Of a stretch of DNA of 64,000 nt, positions 1-8,512 are shown piece by piece. Both the position numbers and the translations under genes were made by a program. Within the stretch, counting starts at the first letter, position 1. Each line of letters begins with the position of its first letter. Source of the DNA: Datnioides undecimradiatus (lineage: Eukaryota > Chordata > Actinopteri > Lobotiformes > Datnioididae); the NCBI GenBank assembly GCA_008933995.1, contig WARS01000048.1:6420938-6484937 (forward strand), read 5' to 3'. Under the pieces are notes generated by a model. It ran no database searches. It saw nothing but the letters and a program-made list of their open reading frames with translations, and was not told the origin of the DNA.

Positions 1-1269
1 ATCAGAGACAGAGGGTCCAGCTGCTTGATTGATGGGTGGAGGGAGGAATGCTGAGATTCAATAATGTCCCCCCTCAGTCGATTATCCATCTCTGTCAGCT
101 CTGCACAATAAACACAATTGCATTACAGCTGCGTACTGTAGGAGCACTGGGAACACGAGAGTTACACAGAGTTGACATGCAAAGATACAAACATACAGAG
201 CATGATGCACAGACACACACTGGCACAGCGCAGCGGTAGGGAAGTCATCACATTATTGGATCAGAGGGTATTAAATCAGCCCCATGTTGTCTTTTCATCA
301 TCACCTGCTGATGGTGAATTAATGGCCAGCGGTTTATTTTGCATCTCTGTCTGCTCCAGCTCATAGCAGCTCCTGTAATTAAATAACACACATCCATCAG
401 CAAAAGAAACGTCTCTATCTGAGTCCAGGGAATCTAGGTTATTCCTTAAATCCATGTAAGACTTAAAAGTCTGCATAATAAGGATATGATTATATGATAT
501 CTCTGAGGGGAGTTTGGAGGACACCTTAACCTGATTTCTGCTTTAAGTGTTATTGCAGGTGGTTTTCCCTGATTTATATGTCCATTTTTGTATCATTCAG
601 CCACGTTTGTTTGTTTTTTGCCTGGAAAACATTATGTAAATGAAAATGATTAGCGGCACAGACGGCTGGCATAAGCAGGAGGAGCCCTCACACAAACAGT
701 TAATGCATTCATAGCATAAATTACACAACGGATCCTCCAGAATTCTCAGTGTCGCGTCATCTCTCAGAGAGACGCCATCTGTCACATAAAAAACACTGTG
801 AATGAGGTGGCCGGCCTTATTTGGCTGCACTCTAAGTGAACTTAGATGAATGAAAACTATCACTGGGGTAAAGCTCGACTCCCCCTGGCAACACATACTG
901 ACATAAAATAGCAGTGATAGCATCATCAGGAACTGCCTTTTATGCCTATGATGTATGTATATGCACAAGTATGTGGTTTTGGAGCAGACATTAGAAAAGA
1001 AGTTTTGCTGACTTCCTGGATATTCACATGGGCTCGTCCATTGGCACAGAGCAGTATGTGTAGGATAGCAGTGGCTCAACCTTTAAACCTTTAAACGCAG
1101 GTGATTTAAGCTTGGCTTGTTAAGGGATGTACACATCCCAGGTAAGTAGGTAGATATAGCAGTTTGTTTCGTGCGATAGGGAAAAAAACAAGCTCTTTTT
1201 AATGTTGCATTCCTGTTCATCAATCCTTCTCTCTCTTCCCCTTCCAACAAACCCTCATCTCCCTCCCAG
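1..1269 (+). other. mrtfa: mrtfa intron (3' part)
   Basis: This is non-coding sequence before the first recognisable exon. It ends in a pyrimidine-rich tract (about 1,225-1,266) and a CAG acceptor at 1,267-1,269. The following exon starts in the middle of a codon, so this is an intron interior to the coding sequence and the RPEL exons lie outside the window. Minus-strand reading frames here show no protein-like features. Confidence 0.75.
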
Positions 1270-1436
1270 AGACACAGTTCCCAAAGGCTTCAGGCAATAA
1301 CTCGTCATGTGACGAGGACAGCAATTACAGTCTGTCTCCAGAACAGCCTGTGAGCCAGGAGTCTCCTTTGGGCCTGGTGCCCCTGCCCTCTCCCCCAGAG
1401 ACTCTGACCGGGAGCAGCATCCCATCTCCTACACAG
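1270..1436 (+). CDS. mrtfa: mrtfa exon: acidic/proline linker
   Basis: The exon starts in phase 2 after CAG and ends CAG|GTAGGG. It encodes a linker with CDEDSNYSLSPEQPVSQES, which matches the DEDSS...LSPEQPASQES stretch recalled for human MRTFA between the RPEL and basic regions. The serine-proline pairs are possible phosphorylation sites. Confidence 0.88.
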
Positions 1437-4400
1437 GTAGGGTCACACACACACACACTGGAGAGAGGGTGACACACTGGGACTCACATGTTGTGTGTCA
1501 TGGATGCAACATTGTAAAATAAGTACAAAGTGAATTCCATTTGGTTCATCAAGTGTTATACTTAGTTATACTATTTCTGTTAAATACATAATACATAATG
1601 ACCAAGATACATAACTAATGCTACAGTTTTTAGTTGAAACAATAACTTTTCAGTTCTCTCTGGAGTACTTATCTGCAGTACACTATAAAAAGTGTAAGAG
1701 TGTTTTTAACACGTACACCAATCATGATGTGTCTCCAACAAGCTCCTATTGGGCGACGTACTAACCAGACTGATTTATCTCTCTGGCTCTTGTTAATGCA
1801 AAGTGGTGCAGACATCAGTAATTAGCGAAGCTCACTTAACATATTTTGATATTACTGAATCAGGCACCTCCTCCTCCTCTGCCTCCAATGTCTGAATCCT
1901 CCCACTCATTGAAGCTGACCAATGGGACAGCAGCACCATCTGCCCAGAGGATGGGTGCAATCTCACAGATCAAGGTAAGTGATATCAGTTAAGAACAAAC
2001 AAGCAATTTAAGTTCAAACGTGGGTCATGATCTGCGAACAACAATGCGTGAACTGTGGCCCGATTGGCTTTCTGTTTTCACACTGCTCCGATCAATATTT
2101 AACTGTAACTTTAACATGAACAGGAAATAATCTCCTGTCTCTGCAGTTGTCATGTAGTGTATAGTATAGTGTACAGTATATTTTTGTGTAAAACCAGTGT
2201 GCACTTATGAACATCCCTCCTCTTTTCTGCAGTACCAGCCTAAACCAAACTCTGACCGTTCTGCACAAAGACACAAGAAACCAAAGGACAACAAGCCAAA
2301 GGTACTTTTGGTATTTTTGGACATGCAAAAAATACTGTTAACAATACCAGAAGAATTTAAATGAACCACTCCTGCTAAACCATAGAGGAAACAAATTAGA
2401 CACAGATGCAGCAATATAGTCCTAAAAGAATTGTTGATGTGCTCCTAGATTAAAAAGTTAAAGTATCATCAGTACATCCCTCCTGACCAGAAGGGAGATA
2501 AAGAGCCTCCTCCCCATCTGGACTCATCCTACGCCAAAATCCTCCAGCAGCAGCAGCTCTTCTTGCAGCTCCAGATCCTCAATCAGCAGCAGCAGCACTA
2601 CAACTACCACGCCATCCTGCCTGCACCACCCAAGTATGTATTTGTAAAGTAACACTTGGCAACGATAAGTATGTATCAAGCAATGCTTGGTACATAAATC
2701 AACCATACACAATGCCCCATCAGTGAGGTAATGTCTTGACTGGTTCTAAGTGTAAAAGCTGCAGACATCACTATCCTCTCCCTCCCTCCGACTCTCTCTC
2801 CAACAGACCTCAGACAGATCAGCAGCCATCTTCTTCTTCCTCCTCCAACCCCACAACCAACTCCTCCCCACCTCAACCTGTCACCAACCTTTCAACAGCC
2901 CCCTCTAACCAGGGCAGTCACAGCCGTCAGAGTTCTGCTCTTTTAGATGGGACAAAACCAGCGTCTCTGCCTCCCAACCTGGATGAAATGAAGGTTGGCT
3001 GCACAACAACATACACGATCCATAGCTTGCTTCTGCGGTAATGATCGAACATGTGGCCAAAATTAAAAAACATTTTCAGTGTAGAATCAGCCCAGTGAAG
3101 GCCACCAGCTTTCTCTTCTGTGGACAAGGTCTGAGTCATTGCTGTAAAGGGTTGATATAAGTTGACATGTGTAAAAGATTCTCCGAATTTTGTTGCTGAA
3201 AACTGGGCTGCCAGCTCACAGCTGACAAAGACAAAGCCGTTGATGGATGGCTATATCTTTTTGTTTTCTCTCCTTTTTTCCCTTTGATCCTTTTCGGTCT
3301 TCCTTTGATATGCATCCTCATCTCTTCACTTTTTATCGCTCTTGTCTTGTAAACTCAATTTTTCTTTTACTCCGGCTTCTGTCAGGTCGCCGAACTGAAG
3401 TCCGAGTTGAAGCTGCGTAGCTTGCCAGTCTCCGGAACCAAAAACGACCTCATTGAGAGGCTGAGGACCTACCAGGAGCTGAGTGGAGGCAGTGACACTA
3501 CCTCCTCTGTAACAGCAGGGGGTACCACAGGGCCAGGGGCTGAAGGAGCGGGAAAATCCTCCAAAACTGCAGCAAACATCAACAACAGCAGTACATCGCA
3601 ACAACAGCAACAGTTTCAGTTTCAGTGCCATCAGACGTCTGCGTTGACCAGTCAGTCAGGTGATTGAATTTTATTAAAAACAGAAAATGTGCCTGTTCTC
3701 TAATGAGGAATTAATTGCTAAATCAATCACCACTGACTAATTATGGCATTATGTATTCAAGTGTTACAAGAAGATTAAGAAAGCTCTGTAGATAATTTAT
3801 TATCTTTGTCCTTTCTGTCTAATGTCATATCACCCTTTCTGTACCTCCATACCGCTGAGGCAGGTAGCAGTGCAACACCAGCTACAGCCACTCCCCAGCA
3901 GCTCATCACCTGCAGTGGCAACGTCTCCCCTCCAAATGCCACGCTCAGCCCCTCTGACTGCTCGACGGGCGCTGTGAGCCCAGAAGATCACAGCTTTAAC
4001 AGCGACAACTTTGAGGAGATGGTTTGAATGATTTTGTTGTTGTTGTAGCACATTGAATTAAAGTCATATAATCACAGAAATGTACTGAAACTCATCTTAC
4101 ACATTTCAGTTTTCATCTTACACATTGCATTTCAGTATGTTTACTGAGTGACAACTTGAATGATCATAGCACTAAAACTTCAAAATAAAAAACTTACAAA
4201 ATACAACAACACAGGTATATATTTACTGCACTGCATTAAATGTAAATTTAAGTGCATGTAATCCCAATGATTAATATACATGAAATATTACCATTGTACT
4301 GTGTACACCTCCAAAAATAATGGTAGCCTAAGAAAGACAACATAGCTAGTGTTAGCATGCTAACATGCTAAAATAAGATGTGAACAGCATCAACATTGTA

Positions 4401-7400
4401 CTGGCCTCCCATCAGCATGATAACATTCTTGTTGTGAACAGCATTCCCAGCTAATGCCATTATGCTCATTTCAACATCTCCTGAATGTTTACCCAGTTTT
4501 ATTTTCTCTCTCTGTCTAGATGAGTTTACCTCTCACCCAGCTGAGCCTTCAGCCATGTTCAGCTGCTCAGCTTCCAATTAACATTAAAGAAGAGCCAAAG
4601 TGCTCCACCCCAGCACCTTGTCAATTCTCTTTAAAGTCAGCCTCTCTGCAGAAACATTGCCTGGCCTCATCAGCTGCTTCCACGACTACAACCACAGCTT
4701 CAGTGGTGACTGTGGACAAAGACAAGATGCTCCGGGAGAAAGACAAGCAGATAGAGGAGTTGACCAGGATGCTGAGGCAGAAACAGAGGCTGGTGGAGGT
4801 GCTGAGGATGCAGCTGGAGAAGGGGAAGAGAGGAGGACGAGTTCCGGAGCCAATGGTTCTTCTAAGAGTTAAACAAGAACTCCCTGATAAGCCCACTGCC
4901 CCGCTCTCATCAACCCAACCACCATCATCACGTGAGACAGATGTTACCAAGGTAACTATCAAACAGGAAGCTGTGGAGGCAGAGAGAGCATTACCTGAAA
5001 CAACCATGCAATTACCAGACTCTCGCGTATTACCGCAGTCTTCAACTCAAACTCAGGAGGGCCAAGGCAAGCTGGAGCAGATGAGCATACAGGCAAAACA
5101 ACAGCAACATATCTGTCTCCAGCAAACCACTCTGCAGTTTGCCCAGCAACAGGCCATACAGAAACTTTTGCTACAGCAACAGCAGAACGTTCAGAAGCAG
5201 CAGCAGCAGCAGACAAGTCAGAACCACAACCAGACAGAGAATCAGCAGAACCTGCAGAAACTTTCTCAGCAGAGAAAGAAGAAATCCCACAAACAGCAGC
5301 TCAAACAACAGCAGCAGCAGCAGCAGCAGCTGTTGTTGCAGTCACAACAGCAGCATCAACAGTCAAGGCAACACCAACAGCAGATGCAGCTGAAGCAACA
5401 GATTCTACTAAAGCAGCAAAAGTCATTTTTACAGCAGCAAACTAAGGAGCAGAAACAGACCAAGCAACTGCAACAAATCCAGATACAGACCAAGATACAG
5501 CTGAAGCAAAAGCAGGTGCTAATACAGCAGAAACAACAGGCGCAGCAGCAGTCACAACAGGTCAGGAACTGCTTCTGTCACTTACACTACTTAAACTTCC
5601 TATATTTCCTCATTATGCAACTTTTTGTTGTTAGTAACAATAAACAATGCTGTCATGGGCTTGTCCAATCAGAACAACTTAATTTTCAACATGGTTTGAG
5701 AAAATGAAGTAAAATGTACACAAATCTTCTAAAAGTCGTCATCTGTGTTGCACAGGTATCTCAAACGTACCTCAACCAGCAGTCGGGGTCAGCCCCCTCG
5801 TTCCCATTGGATCTCCTTAAGAATAACTCCTCCCCGACTCTGGTCACCGACAGCAATGGTAACCACTTCCTGATTGCGCTGACCAATCATGTCAACGAGA
5901 ACCAAATAACTGACGCGCCTGAGAGCAAAGGGCCCAATCAAATCACACTGCAGGTACATGACTGACTTTCAGCTTTCCACTACCTCAGAAAGTGTGTACT
6001 GCAGATACTCCTGACTGTTTGTATGTGTTATGGGTAGAGAAGTATGAACACAGGTTAACCAATTACAAAAAGAACGTCTACACAATCTAATAACAACCCA
6101 GCTAGCATAATGAATCAGATGTACAAACAGTTGTGTCTGAATGCAAAGACTGAATCATAAAAACGCCTTTTGTTTGTACTGTTATGTGATATTTACAGTA
6201 GTAACAACTGTATATCATTTAAACTGTTCCTTTCCACCAGCGACTGCAGTCTTCTCCTGACAAGCTCTCTGGCCACAACCCTGTTCAGCTCCTGAAAGCT
6301 GATAATCAAACCAAACAGTGTGTGCACATGAGCTGTTCAAGACAGCAAAAGACAAAGGTGAGATTTAAGTCAACATACATGTGATATGATTATTAGCATT
6401 AAATGTGCTTTACATTCTGTTATTAACCTCTGCAAATTTCCATAGTCATGCTACAGACAAGTACAGTAGTAGCTGTATGAAACTTACACACTGAGGTGTC
6501 TGGATTGTTTGTAGTAACACGGACAGTGAAGGTTACTTCAATTACTTAAAGTGCAAATAAAAACAAAGTTCCTTTCACCTTCATAGTATTGGGGTGATGC
6601 ATTATAGATGAATACTTCCACACCTTAACAGATCAGACAACTACCTGTATGGTCAGGCATGTTGAAATGTTCTCACTTCTCTTTTACACAAGTCATGGCT
6701 CCCCATCATACTAAATACACACTTCGCTTCCAACCAAGAGCCCCAGAACCTCTGTTTCCCGTCACTGAAACAGGAACAGAACAGTCTTTTGATGCTCCAT
6801 AAAGTGAGAGAGCCAAACACCGGGGTGAAAAGAGAGCTGCTCCAGTGAGTCCAATAGCAGCGGAAATTAATGATGTATGCTGTTTGAGACAGTGACAGCA
6901 GCTCCTCGATAAGAGTGTGTGACACTATCACAATGCTGATTATTATTGCTTTGCTAATTACTCTGACGACATCCTCCATTACTATGATTTATGTTGTCGA
7001 CGGAGGAGGAACAAAGACTCTGTCGCATCTCAGCTAATTGAGATGTACAGTATCTCTCATCAAGTGCCTCAAGATTTAGTGGAACACGTTGCACATATTA
7101 CTGTTATCAGCAGTCTTTCCCGAATCTTTTTAACCCTCCTAGGAGCCTCTTAATTCAGGGTGGCAGTAGGTTAAAGCTACCAGTGTATGGGTACCGATCA
7201 ATGTGTTTCAGGGAATTTCTCAGCTTGTTAACAGTGAATTCAGATGGTGATCTTTCCACTCTTTTCAATGCTTTGAAGCCACCAAATGGGATACTTCAGG
7301 TGTCTGTAGACCAGCCTCAGCAAGAAGTCTCTCAGTGTTTGTCAGCACCTCCCAGCCTGCAGCCTTTCTTCAAGGACCAGGAGCCTGCTCCCTCAGGGAA

Positions 7401-8512
7401 AAACACCTTATCACCTTCCTCTCAAATTGTAAGTGATCTCCTGTGTGTTGATCTGTGTCTCCCTTCTGTGTGAAGGCCGTGCTTGCCTCTTCTGTGCTTA
7501 TAAGGCCTGTTGTCCTTCCAGGTGTCCGTGGTCATTAATTGTCCCTCCAGTGATCAGCACCATTGTGTTTGAAGCAATCCAGTTATCTGTTCTGCATATT
7601 TAAAATTTCAAGGAGGTTTTATGAGTTGCCAAACGAATACAGAAAGTGTGGATGCATGTCTGATTGTGTCATTACCTTTTGCTCTGCATTCTGGTTTGCT
7701 ATGTAATGCTATGTTTAGCATTACATCATGCCAATTCACATCATGTTCTCATGTCACGTGTCGTGTGACCTTTACGTACAGTTTTAAAGGGTAATGTGTT
7801 GTCCCTCTGTCTGTGTGTCCTCAGGATACTGAGCGTGAGGAGGATTTTATTGACATCATTTTGCAGACAGGAGGTAAGATGCACTAACGTTGTTTGTCCT
7901 GTTTATCTTTTAATTTACTGTTTTGTGTTAAATTCTGTTTCCTTTCCTCTTTCAGAAACAGCAACTGTTTTCAAACCAGCTCCTGACCCCTCTCTGGAGC
8001 ATCTAAATCCAAACTCTACCTCCTCCCCTGCTCCCCCCTCACTCCAGCTGTTGCTGTCCCCTCTTATTCCACCCAGCTGTGACACCCCACAGTCAGCCCC
8101 CTCAGTGCAGACTGAGCTTCCAACTCTGGCTAACCCCACAGAAGAGAAACAACATCTGAGCAGCACTGGGAACGGACGCCTGGAGGACTTCCTTGAAAGT
8201 ACCACCGGTAAGCCTCTCCTGGGGGTCGAGCCTGGTGGCATGTGGACTTTGATTGATGACCTGCACAACCAAATGCTGTGCACACCCAGCATCTTGGACC
8301 ATCCTTTGTCTCCTATGGATACCTGCGACATGGCAGTGGAGGGGGAGCAGGGACTGGACAGCATGGATTGGTTGGACCTCTCCATGGGAGGAGTGAAGGA
8401 AGAGGAAACCCCTACACTGGCCCCCCTGGCCCCCCAAACACCCCCAAGTGTCTTTTCCACAGATTTCCTGGACAATTTTGACCTGCAGATACACTGGGAC
8501 TCCTGCTTATAG
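1270..8512 (+). CDS. mrtfa: Myocardin-related transcription factor A, 3' thirteen exons (5' partial)
   Basis: MRTFA is a coactivator of serum response factor. It binds G-actin through N-terminal RPEL motifs and enters the nucleus when actin polymerises. The exons join 1270-1436, 1864-1974, 2233-2301, 2449-2633, 2807-2993, 3386-3659, 3864-4021, 4520-5560, 5756-5953, 6241-6357, 7300-7428, 7825-7873 and 7956-8512. All junctions keep frame with GT-AG introns, giving 1,079 residues plus a TAG stop. Domains in order are: SPEQP linker, basic region (KKLKYHQYIPPDQK), Q-box, SAP, leucine zipper (MLREKDKQIEELTRMLRQKQ), Gln-rich insert, and TAD with the WDSCL end. The family C-terminus distinguishes MRTFA from MRTFB and myocardin. 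Psi-K-x-E sumoylation-type motifs (IKEE, VKQE, IKQE, VKEE) recur. The RPEL part is missing because the window starts inside an intron. Which teleost paralogue this is cannot be decided. Confidence 0.93.
1864..1974 (+). CDS. mrtfa: mrtfa exon: proline-rich segment
   Basis: This 37-codon, phase-0 exon lies between CAG and AAG|GTAAGT. It encodes APPPPLPPM followed by LTNGTAAPSA. MRTFA and MRTFB carry an equivalent poly-proline plus TNGT segment before the basic domain. Confidence 0.88.
2233..2301 (+). CDS. mrtfa: mrtfa exon: first half of basic region
   Basis: This 23-codon, phase-0 exon lies between TGCAG and AAG|GTACTT. It is rich in Lys/Arg (RSAQRHKKPKDNKPK) and runs directly into the next exon to form the basic region used for SRF contact and nuclear import in this family. 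Confidence 0.87.
2449..2633 (+). CDS. mrtfa: mrtfa exon: basic region and Q-box
   Basis: The exon follows CTCCTAG and ends AA|GTATGT. It begins IKKLKYHQYIPPDQK, the family signature that ends the basic SRF-binding region. It then gives the Q-box with SSYAKILQQQQLFLQLQIL and HYNYHAILPAPP. The match to human MRTFA is close to residue-by-residue. Confidence 0.93.
2807..2993 (+). CDS. mrtfa: mrtfa exon: Ser/Thr-rich linker before SAP
   Basis: The exon completes the Lys codon split by the previous intron. It encodes a low-complexity Ser/Thr/Pro linker and ends with KPASLPPNLDEMK, matching the KPGALPANLDDMK lead-in to the SAP domain in MRTFA. The donor is AAG|GTTGGC. Confidence 0.9.
3386..3659 (+). 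CDS. mrtfa: mrtfa exon: SAP domain
   Basis: The exon begins directly with the SAP motif, VAELKSELKLRSLPVSGTK, then NDLIERLRTYQ. SAP is a helix-extended-loop-helix DNA-binding fold. The rest is a less conserved Gly/Thr/Ser/Gln linker. It starts in phase 0 after GTCAG and ends in phase 1 at TCAG|GTGATT. Confidence 0.94.
3864..4021 (+). CDS. mrtfa: mrtfa exon: linker between SAP and leucine zipper
   Basis: The exon supplies two bases to a split Gly codon and then encodes a Ser/Thr/Pro-rich linker containing SPPNATLSPSDCSTGAVSPE. It ends FEEM, matching the FGEM that precedes SPLTQLTLQ in human MRTFA. It ends ATG|GTTTGA, a weak donor, but the next exon continues the family reading. Confidence 0.85.
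4520..5560 (+). CDS. mrtfa: mrtfa exon: leucine zipper plus large Gln-rich insert
   Basis: This 347-codon, phase-0 exon starts MSLPLTQLSLQ (MRTFA has TSPLTQLTLQ). The leucine zipper, used for homo- and heterodimerisation, begins near 4,715 with DKDKMLREKDKQIEELTRML. IKEE, VKQE and IKQE motifs fit sumoylation sites. From about 5,080 the exon becomes extremely Gln-rich (about 160 residues, Q with K, L and H), including a Q8 run near 5,308-5,331 and a basic RKKKSHK patch. Human MRTFA has no comparable insert as I recall it. The donor used is CAACAG|GTCAGG; reading on into the intron would reach a stop at 5,705-5,707. Confidence 0.9.
5756..5953 (+). CDS. mrtfa: mrtfa exon: conserved SPTLVTDSNG block
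   Basis: This 66-codon, phase-0 exon lies between TTGCACAG and CAG|GTACAT. It contains SPTLVTDSNGNHFLIALTN, corresponding to PPTLITDSTGTHLVLTVTN of human MRTFA. This shows that the long Gln-rich segment is an in-frame insert and not a mis-spliced end. Confidence 0.9.
6241..6357 (+). CDS. mrtfa: mrtfa exon: variable segment
   Basis: This 39-codon, phase-0 exon lies between TTTCCACCAG and AAAG|GTGAGA. It encodes RLQSSPDKLSGHNPVQLL and a Cys/Gln/Lys-containing tail. It fits the position of the poorly conserved SPQQPSSQ...HPLQPL stretch in human MRTFA. The exon call rests on good splice sites and frame more than on similarity. Confidence 0.72.
6840..7090. promoter_or_regulatory. Possible intronic regulatory element in mrtfa
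   Basis: This part of the longest intron is denser in transcription-factor-like motifs than its flanks. It contains several TAAT/ATTA cores and a perfect 7-bp inverted repeat, CATCTCA and TGAGATG, around GCTAAT (7,026-7,045). No coding potential is visible. The function is inferred from motif density alone. Confidence 0.3.
7300..7428 (+). CDS. mrtfa: mrtfa exon: variable segment before the DLFDIL motif
   Basis: This exon encodes VSVDQPQQEVSQCLSAPP, then LQPFFKDQEPAPSG and ends at ATT|GTAAGT, an excellent donor. The start is uncertain. CTTCAG at 7,294-7,299 is in frame, but the frame is open further upstream and another in-frame acceptor exists at 7,156-7,158. The family's PPxY-type motif is not found here. 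Confidence 0.7.
7825..7873 (+). CDS. mrtfa: mrtfa exon: (D/E)DFIDIILQTGE motif
   Basis: This is a short 49-base exon between TCCTCAG and GGAG|GTAAGA. It encodes DTEREEDFIDIILQTG and with the next exon completes ...QTGE. This is the counterpart of QQMDDLFDILIQSGE, conserved in myocardin-family proteins just before the transactivation domain. Confidence 0.88.
7956..8512 (+). CDS. mrtfa: mrtfa terminal coding exon: transactivation domain
   Basis: The exon completes a split Glu codon and runs 185 codons to TAG at 8,510-8,512. Signature pieces in order are NGRLEDFLESTTGKPLL, LIDDLHNQML, ILDHPLSPMDT, LDSMDWLDLS, VKEEE (a sumoylation-type site) and FSTDFLD...LQIHWDSCL. The last is the MRTFA-type end; MRTFB ends LPLPWD and myocardin LHLQQW. 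An internal GGTAAGCC near 8,206 resembles a donor, but read-through agrees with the family. Confidence 0.96.

Larger units (their letters stand above)
1437..7955 (+). other. mrtfa: mrtfa introns (twelve, mostly 100-940 bp)
   Basis: The introns are short: 427, 258, 147, 173, 392, 204, 498, 195, 287, 942, 396 and 82 bp. All are GT-AG and most have pyrimidine-rich acceptors. The only one with obvious extra structure is 6,358-7,299, which holds a block of homeodomain-like motifs and a small palindrome (listed separately). Confidence 0.8.

Noticed and set aside
597-1079. 160-codon minus-strand open frame in the first mrtfa intron
   Set aside because: Composition looks random, with no domain and no splice or promoter support, and it lies inside an intron of a confident gene.
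8206-8215. GGTAAGCC as a possible donor in the last mrtfa exon
   Set aside because: Read-through gives STTGKPLL...LIDDL, matching the family without a gap, so splicing here would remove conserved sequence.
7915-8475. 186-codon minus-strand frame opposite the last mrtfa exon
   Set aside because: It is the antisense shadow of a clearly conserved transactivation domain.
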